The translations under genes were made by a program, and so were the position numbers. Source: Streptomyces sp. NBC_00620 (GTDB taxonomy: Bacteria > Actinomycetota > Actinomycetes > Streptomycetales > Streptomycetaceae). From it: a DNA stretch of 64,000 bases. A model generated the notes under the pieces. The model searched no databases. It was not told the origin of the DNA and saw only the letters and a program-made list of their open reading frames with translations. Location of the stretch: assembly GCF_026341825.1 (NCBI RefSeq), contig NZ_JAPENY010000002.1, positions 434,001 through 498,000 of the forward strand. The letters run 5' to 3'. Below are positions 15,674 to 24,364 of this stretch, piece after piece (the first letter of the stretch is position 1; each line of letters opens with the position of its first letter).

Positions 15674-17083
15674 ATGACGCCGTCTCCCGCGACTCCGTCC
15701 CCGGCCTCTTCCGGGCAAGGCCCCTCCTCCGCGCAGGGCCCCGCGGATCTCCTCATCACCGGATGCACCGCCCTCGTGCACGACGACCACGAGGGGATCG
15801 CCTTCGTCGAGGACGCCTCGATCGTCGTACGAGGAGGGGTCATCGAGGCCGTCACCGGCGGCGCGTCCGCCGTGGACGCCGTCGAGCGCATCGACGCCCG
15901 TGGCCAGGTGGCGATGCCCGGCCTCATCAACTGTCATACGCACTCGCCGATGGTCGCGTTGCGCGGCATCGCCGAGGATCTGCCCGCCGAGGAGTGGTTC
16001 AACGACTTCATCTGGCCGATCGAGTCCAACCTCACCGCCCGGGACGTTGAGTTGGGGGCACGGCTCGCCTGCGCCGAGATGATCCGCGGCGGGGTCACCT
16101 GCTTCGCCGACCACTACTTCTCGATGGACACCGTCGCCGCCGTGGTGGCGGAGAGCGGGCTGCGCGCGCATCTGGGGGAAGCGTTCTTCTCCTCGGGAGG
16201 TCCCGAAGGCCGGGAAAAGTCACTGGAGTTCGCGCTGCGGCACCGCGGATCGGCCGACGGCCGCATCACCACCGCCCTCGCCCCGCACGCCCCGTACACC
16301 GTGGACGACGCCGACCTCGCCGCGACCGCCGAACTCGCCCGCGCGCATGGCCTTCCCGTACACCTCCACGCCTCCGAGAGCCGCGACCAGACCGACAACA
16401 GCCTTGCCCGGCACGGCCGTACACCCATCGAGATCCTGGAGCGGACCGGGATCCTCGGCACCGGCACCAGTGTGCTCATCGCGCACGGCACCGGCATCAT
16501 CGAGCGCGACCTGCCGGTGCTGGAGCGCGCGGCGGCAGCGGGATCCGTTGCCGTCGCGACCGCGCCCCGCGGGTACTTGAAGTTCGCGTGGGGGCCGACG
16601 CCGGTGCGCGCCCTGCGTGAGATCGGTGTTCCCGTCGGGCTCGCCACGGACGGCGCCGCCTCCAACAACTCCCTGGACGTGTGGGAGTCCATGGCGCTCA
16701 CCTCACTCGTCCAGAAGTCGACCGAGGGCGACCCGCGATGGCTGACATCACGTCAAGCCCTGCACCACGCGACGCTCCAGAGCGCGCGGGCCGTCGGTCT
16801 CGGCGAGCGGGTCGGAAGCCTCGCGCCGGGGCGGCGGGCCGACATCATCCTGGTGGATCTCACCGGGCCGCACACCCAGCCGGTGCACGACCTCGCGGCC
16901 ACGCTCGTGCACAGCGCCCGCGCCGGCGACGTACGGACGACGATCGTCGACGGCCGGGTGCTGATGCGGGATCGCGAACTGCTCACACTCGATCTGCCGT
17001 CCACCGTCAGGGAGTTGGGGGAGCGGCTGCCCGCCTTGATCGACCGCAGTCACGGGAAGCGGATCCAGGAGTACGACACCTGA
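15674..17083 (+). CDS. amidohydrolase (MTA/SAH deaminase or chlorohydrolase type)
   Basis: A 469-residue metal-dependent hydrolase. Metal ligands: MPGLINCHTHSPMVALRG (H88, H90), HLHASES, and LATDGAASNNSLDVWESM. The block IAEDLPAEEWFNDFIWPIE and the TDGAASNN-x-LD motif match the MtaD-like branch that deaminates 5'-methylthioadenosine, S-adenosylhomocysteine or related N-heterocycles; guanine or s-triazine-type substrates are alternatives. The ATG at 15674 has TACGGT (15662-15667) ending 6 nt upstream and no ribosome site, so it is probably leaderless. An in-frame ATG at 15635 is less likely. The first ~22 residues are Ser/Pro-rich. Confidence 0.88.
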   Translation: MTPSPATPSPASSGQGPSSAQGPADLLITGCTALVHDDHEGIAFVEDASIVVRGGVIEAVTGGASAVDAVERIDARGQVAMPGLINCHTHSPMVALRGIAEDLPAEEWFNDFIWPIESNLTARDVELGARLACAEMIRGGVTCFADHYFSMDTVAAVVAESGLRAHLGEAFFSSGGPEGREKSLEFALRHRGSADGRITTALAPHAPYTVDDADLAATAELARAHGLPVHLHASESRDQTDNSLARHGRTPIEILERTGILGTGTSVLIAHGTGIIERDLPVLERAAAAGSVAVATAPRGYLKFAWGPTPVRALREIGVPVGLATDGAASNNSLDVWESMALTSLVQKSTEGDPRWLTSRQALHHATLQSARAVGLGERVGSLAPGRRADIILVDLTGPHTQPVHDLAATLVHSARAGDVRTTIVDGRVLMRDRELLTLDLPSTVRELGERLPALIDRSHGKRIQEYDT

Positions 17084-17126
17084 TCCGGGGCCACGACACC
17101 TGATCGACATTGCCTAGGGTGGAGCC

Positions 17127-18311
17127 ATGTCCACCCCACAGGACCCCGCAGCGGGCCTCATCGACAACCCGTACGCCGTCTACGACCGCCTCCGTGACAC
17201 CGCGCCCGTGCACCGCATCGCCGGTACCGACGGCAACCCCGCCTGGCTCGTCACGCGGTACGACGACGTACGCGAGGCCCTCGCGAACCCGCTGCTCTCA
17301 CTCGACAAGCGGCATGCGCTGCCCGGGAGTTACCAGGGGCTGGCACTGCCGCCCGCCCTCGACGCCAACCTCCTGAACATGGACCCGCCCGATCACACCC
17401 GCATCCGGCGCATGGTCGTACGGGCCTTCACACCGCGCCGGATCGAGCAACTGCGCACGCCCGTCAGAGAAACCGCCGACCGGCTCCTCAACGAGCTCGG
17501 AACACACGGCGCGACGGACCTCGTCGCCGCGTACGCCGCGCCTCTTCCCATCACCGTCATCTGCGATCTGCTCGGGATTCCGGACGAGCACCGCCGGGAC
17601 TTCCGGGTCTGGACGGACGTGCTCGTCGCACCCGACCCGGCTCGTCCGTCGGCGGCGAAGGAAGCGGTCGTGGCCATGCTCGGGTTCTTCACCCAACTCC
17701 TCGCGGCCAAGCGGAAAGAGCCCGCGGACGACCTGCTCTCGGATCTGATCGCGGTACGGGACGAGGGCGACCGGCTCACCGAGGACGAGCTGATGTCGCT
17801 CGTCTTCCTCATCCTGTTCGCCGGGTACGAGAACACGGTGCAGCTCATCGGCAACGCCGTCCTCGGGCTGCTCACCCACCCCGACCAGCTGGCCGCGCTG
17901 CGAGCGAACCCGGACCGACTCCCGGCCGCCGTCGAGGAGTTCGCCCGCCACGAAGGGCCCGGGCTGCTCGCCATCCGGCGCTTCCCCGTCGAGGACGTGA
18001 CGATCGGGGGCGTCACCGTTGCCGCGGGCGAGACCGTCCTGCTGTCCCTGTCCGCCGCCAACCGGGACCCGAGCCGCTTTCCCGACCCCGGCCGGCTCGA
18101 CCTCGGCCGCGACGCCTCCGGCCATCTCGCGCTCGGTCACGGCATCCACTACTGCCTGGGCGCGCCGCTGGCCCGCCTGGAGACGGAGATCGCCCTGTCC
18201 GCGCTCCTGGAACGCCTCCCGGATCTCGCCCTCGACGCCGACCCGGCCGAGCTGCGGTGGCGGCCCTCCCTGCGCGCCCGCGGCCTGCTCGTGCTTCCGG
18301 TGACGTACTGA
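17127..18311 (+). CDS. cytochrome P450
   Basis: A 394-residue soluble bacterial P450. The I-helix has FAGYENT (231-237), where the usual acid-alcohol pair is E-N-T. The ExxR motif is E271-F-A-R274. The heme loop is LGHGIHYCLGAPLARLE with Cys343. No ferredoxin or reductase gene is next to it. TAGGGT (17115-17120) ends 6 nt before the ATG and the GGAG there is too close to be a ribosome site, so a leaderless transcript is likely. Substrate unknown; proximity to an amidohydrolase and FUSC exporter may indicate a small catabolic or detoxification group. Confidence 0.94.
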   Translation: MSTPQDPAAGLIDNPYAVYDRLRDTAPVHRIAGTDGNPAWLVTRYDDVREALANPLLSLDKRHALPGSYQGLALPPALDANLLNMDPPDHTRIRRMVVRAFTPRRIEQLRTPVRETADRLLNELGTHGATDLVAAYAAPLPITVICDLLGIPDEHRRDFRVWTDVLVAPDPARPSAAKEAVVAMLGFFTQLLAAKRKEPADDLLSDLIAVRDEGDRLTEDELMSLVFLILFAGYENTVQLIGNAVLGLLTHPDQLAALRANPDRLPAAVEEFARHEGPGLLAIRRFPVEDVTIGGVTVAAGETVLLSLSAANRDPSRFPDPGRLDLGRDASGHLALGHGIHYCLGAPLARLETEIALSALLERLPDLALDADPAELRWRPSLRARGLLVLPVTY

Positions 18312-18350
18312 CGCCGTGACGTACTGATGCTGAGTGACGTACTGATGCCG
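18301..18350. repeat. three tandem copies of a 16-18 bp unit at the P450 stop
   Basis: Units at 18301-18316, 18317-18334 and 18335-18350 share TGACGTACTGAYGCYG. The first copy encodes the last codons and stop of the P450; the others are noncoding duplicates. Confidence 0.9.
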
Positions 18351-18444
18351 GGAAACCGGTCCAGAAAATTCTGCGTTCCGCCGATGAGTTCCGCTCCTCC
18401 CTCCGGTCCACCCACAGAAGGCACAGGTTTCATAGGAGGGGCAC

Positions 18445-19131
18445 ATGACGCTTCCGCAGATCGTTTCGCGCGACGAGTGGCGCGCCGCGCGCGAAGAACT
18501 GCTGGCCAAGGAGAAGGCCGCCACGCGTGCGCGGGACGCGCTCAACGCGGAGCGGCGCGGGCTGCCGATGGTCGAGGTCGACAAGGAGTACGTGTTCGAG
18601 GGCGGCGACGGGAAGGCGACACTGCTCGACCTCTTCGACGGACGCCACCAACTCGTCGTCTACCACTTCATGTTCGCGCCGGAGTGGGCCGCCGGCTGCC
18701 GCAGCTGCTCGGCGTTCCTCGACCAGATCGGGCACCTCGCGCATCTGCGGGCCAGGGATACGGAATTCGCCGCCGTCTCCCGTGCACCGCACACGAAAAT
18801 CCTGCCCTTCAAGGCGCGCATGGGCTGGACGGTGCCGTGGTACTCGTCGTACGACAACGAGTTCAACTACGACTACCAGGCATCCTTCGGCGGTGAAGAG
18901 CCCTACGAGCGGCCGGGGATGAGCTGTTTCCTGCGGGAGCGTGACCGTGTCTTCCACACGTACTCGACGTACGAACGCGGACTCGACGGGCTCGGCTCCA
19001 CGACCAGCCTGCTGGACCTCACCGCGCTGGGACGGCAGGAGGAGTGGGAGGAGCCCAGGGGGCGCTCATCGGCGCTGGGAGCACCCGCGGGCAGTGAACG
19101 GATCCGGTACCACGACGAGTACGCGGACTGA
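18445..19131 (+). CDS. DUF899 thioredoxin-like protein
   Basis: A 228-residue DUF899 family protein with a thioredoxin-like fold. Landmarks are VEVDKEYVFEGGDGKATLLDLFDGRHQLVVYHFMF, then the CRSC pair in AAGCRSCSAFLDQIGHL (Cys at about 84 and 87). AAVSRAPHTKILPFKARMGWTVPWYSSYDNEFNYD and the C-terminal SVFHTYSTYERG-like block follow. The family is found in actinobacteria and proteobacteria; catalytic role not established. ATG at 18445 with GGAGGGG 4-5 nt upstream. Confidence 0.9.
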   Translation: MTLPQIVSRDEWRAAREELLAKEKAATRARDALNAERRGLPMVEVDKEYVFEGGDGKATLLDLFDGRHQLVVYHFMFAPEWAAGCRSCSAFLDQIGHLAHLRARDTEFAAVSRAPHTKILPFKARMGWTVPWYSSYDNEFNYDYQASFGGEEPYERPGMSCFLRERDRVFHTYSTYERGLDGLGSTTSLLDLTALGRQEEWEEPRGRSSALGAPAGSERIRYHDEYAD

Positions 19132-19299
19132 TGCGCGTACCCCTCGCCGCATTCGCAAAAGGTGTGAACGGGCCGATAACGCCCTCACATCGAACCTGCG
19201 ACGAAGTGTCGACTACGTCTCAGTACCGTCACTTTGCGAGCCGTTCACCCCATGGAGGGCGTTTAACTCTACGAGAGCAGCGCTACGTGGAGGTACAAG

Positions 19300-19473
19300 G
19301 TGAACGGGCGAACGGTGCTGGAGCGCTTCCCCGCAGGTGGGCCGCGTGGGTCCTGGCCCGCGGAGGAGTTCGCGCAGGCGCGTCGCAAGGAGGGCCAGGC
19401 CGTGGAAGTGGTCATGGATCTCTCGACGGACGCGTTCTTGGTGGTCTTGCGTGTCGGCGACCTCGTCGAGTGA
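19300..19473 (+). CDS. 57-residue conserved-looking small protein
   Basis: GTG at 19300 with a strong GGAGG site 6 nt upstream opens a 58-codon frame (MNGRTVLERFPAGGPRGSWP ... LRVGDLVE). It shows normal high-GC third-position use. The C-terminal half (VEVVMDLSTDAFLVVLRVGDLVE) reads as a beta-hairpin-like segment. No family recognised. It lies convergent to the ABC exporter gene and 168 nt after DUF899. Confidence 0.65.
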   Translation: MNGRTVLERFPAGGPRGSWPAEEFAQARRKEGQAVEVVMDLSTDAFLVVLRVGDLVE

Positions 19474-19567
19474 GGTCGGGGGCTGGCCGGGGCTTCCTCC
19501 CCGTCACTGACCTGCGGCTGCCCGGGGCTTTCTCCCCGGCGGATCGACCTGCGGCCTCGCCGGTGGG

Positions 19568-21538
19568 TCAACCGGCCTCCCTGGTGGTCACCTTCGCGGT
19601 GAACTGCCCCGCCTGGAGCGAGTACAGCTCCGCATAGACGCCGCCCGTGGCCAGGAGTTCGTCCGGGCTGCCGGACTCCACGAGACGGCCCTGGTCGAGG
19701 ACGTGCACGAGATCGGCGTGGCGCACGGACGCCAGCCGGTGCGTGATCAGGATGACGGTCTGGCCGGTGCCCGCCAGCGCCCTGATCTTCTCGAAGACCT
19801 CCAGCTCGGCCCGGGCGTCGAGCGCCGCCGTCGGTTCGTCCACGATCAGGATGGCGCCGCGCCGGTACGCGGCCCGCGCGATGCCGAGCCGCTGCCACTG
19901 CCCGCCCGACAGCTCGTGACCGCCGCTGAAGCCGCGGGCGAGAAGCGTGTCGAGGCCGCGGGGCAGATCCGCGACGACGTCCTCCGCCCCCGCCTCGGCC
20001 ACCGATGAGGCGAGCCGCTCGTCCGTCAGTGGCGCCGAGGTGCGGCCGACCGCGACGTTGACGCGGGCCGTGAACGGCCACCGTTTGAAGTCCTGCGCCA
20101 CCATCGCGATGCGCTCGGCGAGTTGATGCCGATCGGCGGTCGCCGCGTCGACGTCGTCCCACAGGATCCGGCCGCGCTGGGGCGCGTACAGGCCCGCGAG
20201 CAGTTTCACCAGCGTGGTCTTGCCCGAGCCGTTCTCCCCGACCAGCGCCACGATCTTGCCGAGCGGCACGTTCAGGGTCACATCCGCGAGCGCGGGCCGG
20301 GTCGAGGTGCCCGGATAGGTGAACGTGACGTTCTCGAAGCGTATTTCGCGCGGATCGTCGGGCAGCGGCTCGCCGCCCACGGGGATCGCGCGCTCGGCCG
20401 CCTCGACGTACAGGCGCTGCAGGTCGCCCACGAACAGGCCGTCCTCGTGGAGGGAGTTGATCTCCAGGACGAGTGTGCCGAGGCTCGCGGAGCCGGTGCG
20501 GATCGCGATCACCGCCGTACCGGCGACGGAGAGTGCCATCGCGCCGGCGAGCAGCAGTCCGCCGAGGGTCGCGTACGTTGCCACGGTGGCGAGGCCGGTC
20601 CAGGCCGCCGCGATCAGGCCGGTGCGCGCGGAAAGCCGGGCCAGGCGCGCCTGTTCGGCCTCGGCGGACTCCGACATCGAGCGGTAGTGGCGCAACAGGA
20701 ACGGACCGACGCCGTGTACGCGGATCTCCGGAGCCGCAGCGGGCTCGGTGAGCAGGTTGCTGATCAGACGCCCGGCGCGGATGTGCTGCACCCAGGTGTG
20801 GAACGACTCGTAGTGGCGCCGGGCGTTCGTCAGCGCGCTCCACGCGCTCGGCAGCGTCATCGTCACGAGCAGCGGAAGCAGCGCGGGATGCAGCACGGTC
20901 AGGACACCCGCCGCCGCGCACAGCGAGATGATCGCGTTCACGACCCGGGCGGCGATCGTGATCATGCGGCGGGCGGAGTGGGCGCCGTACTGCGCGGTGT
21001 CCAGCAGCTTGTGGAAGGCGTCGTCCTCGATCGCGGCCAGCTCCACGGCCGCCGCCCGTTCCAGATACAGCTCGGTCGCGACCCGCTCGACCTTCGGCTC
21101 CAGCCGCCCGGTCGCATACGTCGACGCGGCCCGCAGCAGCGCCGCGAGCAGCATCACGACGGCGACGGTGATCAGCGCCGGGAGCGCCCCGCGCAACCGG
21201 TCCTCGACCGGGCCGCTCGCCATCAGCCGCCCCAGCACACTGTTGACGGCCAGCAGACTCACCGCCTGCGCCGCGCCGCGGGCCAGTTCGGCGCCCAGCA
21301 CGATACGGGCGGCGCGGCGGTCCGCCTTCCAGGCGAGCCGGAAACTGGACGCGAGCAGGGACGGCAGCCGCGTCATCATGGCGCGGAAGTTCAACTCCAG
21401 GAACGCGTCGGCGTGTTGGGACCAGCCCATGTCGTAGCGGAGCGGGCCGCCGAAGAGCAGGTGCTCCGATTCGGACGGTGCCGGTTTGTCGTCGTCCCGC
21501 TTGCCGCGCCGTGCTGTTTTCCTCGCGGACTTTCTCAC
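19568..21538 (-). CDS. ABC exporter, fused membrane and ATPase domains
   Basis: A 656-residue half-transporter. The N-terminal basic/acidic tail (1-40) precedes a six-helix ABC membrane domain (about 60-370). The ATPase has Walker A VGENGSGKTTLV, Q-loop AQDFKRWPFTARVN, signature LSGGQWQRLGIARA, Walker B ILIVDEPTAALD and H-loop LITHRLASV. The GTG at 21538 is chosen for the GGGGGAGG site 6 nt upstream; translation from further upstream would add a Cys/Arg-rich stretch without a ribosome site. Such exporters act as dimers; no partner gene is adjacent, so it probably homodimerises. Substrate unknown. Confidence 0.92.
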   Translation of the reverse strand: MRKSARKTARRGKRDDDKPAPSESEHLLFGGPLRYDMGWSQHADAFLELNFRAMMTRLPSLLASSFRLAWKADRRAARIVLGAELARGAAQAVSLLAVNSVLGRLMASGPVEDRLRGALPALITVAVVMLLAALLRAASTYATGRLEPKVERVATELYLERAAAVELAAIEDDAFHKLLDTAQYGAHSARRMITIAARVVNAIISLCAAAGVLTVLHPALLPLLVTMTLPSAWSALTNARRHYESFHTWVQHIRAGRLISNLLTEPAAAPEIRVHGVGPFLLRHYRSMSESAEAEQARLARLSARTGLIAAAWTGLATVATYATLGGLLLAGAMALSVAGTAVIAIRTGSASLGTLVLEINSLHEDGLFVGDLQRLYVEAAERAIPVGGEPLPDDPREIRFENVTFTYPGTSTRPALADVTLNVPLGKIVALVGENGSGKTTLVKLLAGLYAPQRGRILWDDVDAATADRHQLAERIAMVAQDFKRWPFTARVNVAVGRTSAPLTDERLASSVAEAGAEDVVADLPRGLDTLLARGFSGGHELSGGQWQRLGIARAAYRRGAILIVDEPTAALDARAELEVFEKIRALAGTGQTVILITHRLASVRHADLVHVLDQGRLVESGSPDELLATGGVYAELYSLQAGQFTAKVTTREAG

Positions 21539-21682
21539 CGTTGGCCTCCCCCGGAGTGGACGAACGGTGCATTCCCCCGGAACGGGGCGCTCCACCCAGG
21601 GCGGCCGCAGAGGTTCGAGGCAACCGGCGCACTTCGGATGCCGGCGCATTCGGATACGCCGGTGAGACTCGGCCGGGGGGAC

Positions 21683-22129
21683 CTACGCGCTGATCGGACG
21701 CGACCAGACGGGTGTAGTTCCCGTCACCTGGCACACGGCCAGATAGAGGGGGATCGGCGGGGTGTAAGGAACGGTGCCGGCGGGCTTGTGGATGAGCCCG
21801 GGGGTGTGGGGCGCGTCGGGTACGACCGCGCCCGTGGCGTAGTGCGCGGGCGCCGGCCACTCCAGGGCGACGTCGGAGTCGGAGGGCACGATCCACCACC
21901 AGCTCGCCCGGTCGGCGTAGACACAGCCCACGCGGGGCAGTCGCGGCAGCAGCAGCGGTCCGAAGCGGGCGGGCACCGACACCGCGTCGCACCCCAGCGG
22001 CACTGTCATGCCCTCGGGCACGGGGAGACGTCTGAGCGGCCCGGACGCCTGCTGCATGCGCTTGAGGCGGACGAGTGTGTCCAGGCTCAGGACCTCAGCC
22101 CGGGGCCCCGCGACCGACGTACCCCTCAC
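21683..22129 (-). CDS. conserved hypothetical protein coupled to HATPase gene
   Basis: A 148-residue protein (VRGTSVAGPRAEVLSLDTL...). The GTG at 22129 overlaps the upstream gene's stop as GTGA, with GGGGGA about 8 nt upstream, so it is translationally coupled to the HATPase gene; an in-frame ATG at 22147 is an alternative. The sequence has many Pro and aromatic residues (YADRASWWWIVPSDSDVALEWP) and a motif resembling a small beta-barrel. I recognise this kind of protein as a frequent neighbour of actinobacterial anti-sigma-like ATPases, but no function is known. Confidence 0.75.
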   Translation of the reverse strand: MRGTSVAGPRAEVLSLDTLVRLKRMQQASGPLRRLPVPEGMTVPLGCDAVSVPARFGPLLLPRLPRVGCVYADRASWWWIVPSDSDVALEWPAPAHYATGAVVPDAPHTPGLIHKPAGTVPYTPPIPLYLAVCQVTGTTPVWSRPISA

Positions 22130-22797
22130 AACACCATCCCCCAGCATGCTTCCGTCCCGGCGCCCCGGCCGTCGGCCGGAGGCTTCTTCGCGCTCCACCC
22201 GAGGTCGGAGCGGGGCTCGGTGGCCGCGTCACGCCGACTGGTCGAACGTCCGTTCGGTGAGTGCTCCAGCTCCGCCCAGACCAGCAGCCCGGGGCCCGTT
22301 TCCTGAGCCCCCCAGGCTCTGCACATGGCCTCGACGAGGAGCAATCCCCTCCCGTGCTCCTCCTCGGGCCGCTGGGACGAGGGGCGCGGCTCACCCGGGG
22401 CGCAGCCCTCGTCACGTACGGCTATCCGCACCAGGTCGTCTTCGTGGTGCAGCTCGCAGACGACCCGCTCACCGGCGGTGTGCACGATCGCGTTGGTGAC
22501 CAGCTCGGAGATGACGAGGGTCGCCGTGTCGCAGGTGTCCTCGCACACCGCCCAGCCGGACAGCCAGGCGTCGGTCAGACGTCTGGCCCGGGCCACGGAG
22601 CCCGGGTGCGCGGCCAGCTCAAAGCGGAACCGGCGCTCGGCGGCCAGGCCGGAGCGGGGCCCGGCGGCGGCACGGAGACCGGATCGGTCCTCGATGGCGG
22701 CACCGGGACCAAGCTGGTCCTGGGCGGCGGCGCCGGGACCGCAGCGGTCCTCGGCGGCGTCTGTTCCTAACGGCACGGACGGAGTCACGCTTGCCAC
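22126..22797 (-). CDS. anti-sigma-factor-like HATPase_c_2 protein
   Basis: A protein of about 223 residues with an N-terminal low-complexity region and a GHKL ATP-binding domain like RsbW/AbaA-type kinases. The N box is LVISELVTNAIVHT (Glu and Asn for Mg-ATP), then VRDEGCAPGEPRPSS and HGRGLLLVEAMCRAWG (G box). Such proteins sit next to WhiJ-like HTH genes in Streptomyces and are implicated in development or antibiotic control. Start uncertain: GTG 22797 (GGCGGGG upstream) chosen; TTG 22824 and further GTG codons are alternatives. Divergent from the XRE/DUF5753 gene. Confidence 0.85.
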   Translation of the reverse strand: MASVTPSVPLGTDAAEDRCGPGAAAQDQLGPGAAIEDRSGLRAAAGPRSGLAAERRFRFELAAHPGSVARARRLTDAWLSGWAVCEDTCDTATLVISELVTNAIVHTAGERVVCELHHEDDLVRIAVRDEGCAPGEPRPSSQRPEEEHGRGLLLVEAMCRAWGAQETGPGLLVWAELEHSPNGRSTSRRDAATEPRSDLGWSAKKPPADGRGAGTEACWGMVL

Positions 22798-22825
22798 TAT
22801 CGCCCCGCCGTGAACACTTGGCAAG
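22790..22825. promoter_or_regulatory. inverted repeat in the whiJ-type divergent region
   Basis: CTTGCCA (22790-22796) and TGGCAAG (22819-22825) form a perfect 7-bp inverted repeat with a 22-nt spacer at the start of the HATPase gene. It could be an operator for the divergent HTH protein. No direct support beyond position and symmetry. Confidence 0.35.
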
Positions 22826-22998
22826 AGCCACTATGAAAAATGCAGAGTGCTGTGTGACTCCGTGAAGGCGCGTGGCACACTGCTCGCAACAGCACGCCGA
22901 GCGGCGCCAGTTGGGATCGTGGAACGGACCCCGAACGGCGCCGTCCGGACTGTCAGGACCCTGTGAACCGACTGTGAGGCACCCTGTGGAGGTGGGAC

Positions 22999-23859
22999 GT
23001 GAGTGAACCGCGGTCCGCGCCGACGGTCGGCCAGGTCGTTCTCGGCCGACGCCTGCTTGACCTGCGGGAACGCGCGGGTCTCAAGCGTGAGGAAGCCGCG
23101 CGTGTGCTGCGCGTCGCGCCCGCCACGGTCCGCCGCATGGAGATGGCCGAGGTCTCCCTCAAAATTCCCTACCTCCAGCTCCTCCTGAAGTCGTACGGCG
23201 TCTCGGACGAAGAGGCCGAGGGCTTCGTGCTTCTGGCCGAGGAGGCCAACAAACCGGGCTGGTGGCAGCGGTTCCACGACATCCTGCCGGGCTGGTTCTC
23301 GATGTACGTCAGCCTGGAGGGCGCCGCGGCCCTGATCAGGCAGTACGAACCCCATTTCGTGCCCGGCATCCTGCAGACCGAGGAGTACGCGCGTGGCGTC
23401 CTGAAGGCGGGCGCCATCGGCCAGACGAGACCCGAGGACATCGAGCGGCATGTGGCGCTGCGCATGCAACGCCAGGATCTGCTCACCCGCGCGGACGCCC
23501 CGCGGATCTGGGCCGTGATGGACGAGACGGCCCTGCGCCGCCCCATCGGCGGCCCCGAGGTGATGCGCGCCCAGGTCGACAAGCTGCTCCAGGCCACGAA
23601 GCTGCCCAACCTGACGCTGCAGGTGATCCCGTTCTCCTCGGGACCGCACCCCGGCACGTACGGGCCCTTCGTGCTCTTCCGTTTTGCCGTGCCGGAACTC
23701 CCGGACATGGTCTACAGCGAGTACCTGACCGGCGCCGTCTATCTGGACGCGCGCTCAGAGGTGGCGACCCACCTCGAGGTCATGGACCGCATGGCGGCTC
23801 AGGCCGCTACTGCACATCGCACGAAGGAGATCCTCCGGGATCTCCGCAAGGAGCTGTGA
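22999..23859 (+). CDS. XRE-type HTH protein with DUF5753 (WhiJ-like)
   Basis: A 286-residue regulator. The HTH_31/XRE domain is at about 10-75 (LGRRLLDLRERAGLKREEAARVLRVAPATVRRMEMAE). DUF5753 occupies about 95-280 (YEPHFVPGILQTEEYARGVL ... RMQRQDLL ... VMDETALRRPIGG ... LQVIPFSSGPHPGTYGPFVLFRF). Paralogues are numerous in Streptomyces and act with DUF397 proteins and HATPases in developmental control (WhiJ/BldB-like modules). GTG start with GGAGGTGGGACG upstream. The DUF397 gene follows immediately: stop at 23857-23859, ATG at 23860. Confidence 0.93.
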   Translation: MSEPRSAPTVGQVVLGRRLLDLRERAGLKREEAARVLRVAPATVRRMEMAEVSLKIPYLQLLLKSYGVSDEEAEGFVLLAEEANKPGWWQRFHDILPGWFSMYVSLEGAAALIRQYEPHFVPGILQTEEYARGVLKAGAIGQTRPEDIERHVALRMQRQDLLTRADAPRIWAVMDETALRRPIGGPEVMRAQVDKLLQATKLPNLTLQVIPFSSGPHPGTYGPFVLFRFAVPELPDMVYSEYLTGAVYLDARSEVATHLEVMDRMAAQAATAHRTKEILRDLRKEL

Positions 23860-24123
23860 ATGGAACGCATCAGGCCGCGGATACGCAACGCGCGCATCTA
23901 CAACGGAATGCCCGCCCGCGAACTGGGCAGCGAGGGCTGGCACAAGCCGTGGAGCGGTGGCAACGGAGGCAACTGCCTGGAGGCGATGAAGCTCGCGGAC
24001 GGGCGCATCGCGGTACGCCAGTCGGCGGATCCGGACGGACCCGCCCTGATCTACACGCCCGGCGAGATGACCGCGTTCATCCAGGGGGCGAAAGCGGGGG
24101 AGGCGGACTTCCTACTGTCCTGA
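23860..24123 (+). CDS. DUF397 protein
   Basis: An 87-residue DUF397 protein with the family block WHKPWSGGNGGNCLEAMKLADGRIAVRQSADPDGPALIYTPGEMTAFIQGAKAGEADFLL. DUF397 proteins accompany WhiJ-like HTH regulators and are thought to modulate them. The start abuts the regulator's stop without a gap, so translation is coupled. The N-terminal 30 residues are longer than in many members. Confidence 0.93.
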   Translation: MERIRPRIRNARIYNGMPARELGSEGWHKPWSGGNGGNCLEAMKLADGRIAVRQSADPDGPALIYTPGEMTAFIQGAKAGEADFLLS

Positions 24124-24216
24124 TCCGATTGCGCTCCTCTGCTTACTGCTGTCTCAACTCCCTAATCTTGGTGCCGACTTGAACACCCACTACAGCTTGG
24201 ACTTACGGAGACCGTC

Positions 24217-24333
24217 ATGACCGGGCAGGGCCCCGTCGAGATCGACACGAGCAAGCCGCATCCCGCGCGGATGTACGACTGGTTCCTCGGCGGCAAGGAC
24301 TGGTCGGGAGCCGGCTCCGCATGCGGCGCGTGA
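24217..24333 (+). pseudogene. 5' fragment of SAM-dependent methyltransferase (DUF574)
   Basis: A 38-codon frame (MTGQGPVEIDTSKPHPARMY...) carries the invariant start of actinobacterial DUF574 methyltransferases: DTSKPHPARMYDWFLGGKD. Intact members are about 270 residues. The frame leaves the family after LGGKDW and stops within a sequence that duplicates the end of the downstream convergent phosphatase gene. A GGAG site lies 7 nt before the ATG (ACGGAGACCGTC). DUF574 genes commonly follow HTH/DUF397 pairs, so this is a truncated third member of the cluster. Confidence 0.8.
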
Positions 24334-24364
24334 CTGGAGCTAGAGCCAACTCCACATGCGGCGT
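24309..24364. repeat. imperfect direct repeat at the methyltransferase break
   Basis: A segment around 24309-24332 (AGCCGGCTCCGCATGCGGCG core) is repeated with a few changes around 24343-24364 (AGCCAACTCCACATGCGGCG core). The second copy encodes the C-terminal RRMWSWL of the minus-strand phosphatase; the first would read RRMRSRL in the same frame. This suggests a duplication or recombination junction that removed the methyltransferase body. Confidence 0.7.

Noticed and set aside
18427-18445. Upstream start extensions for DUF899
   Set aside because: GGAGGGG directly before ATG 18445 sets the start.
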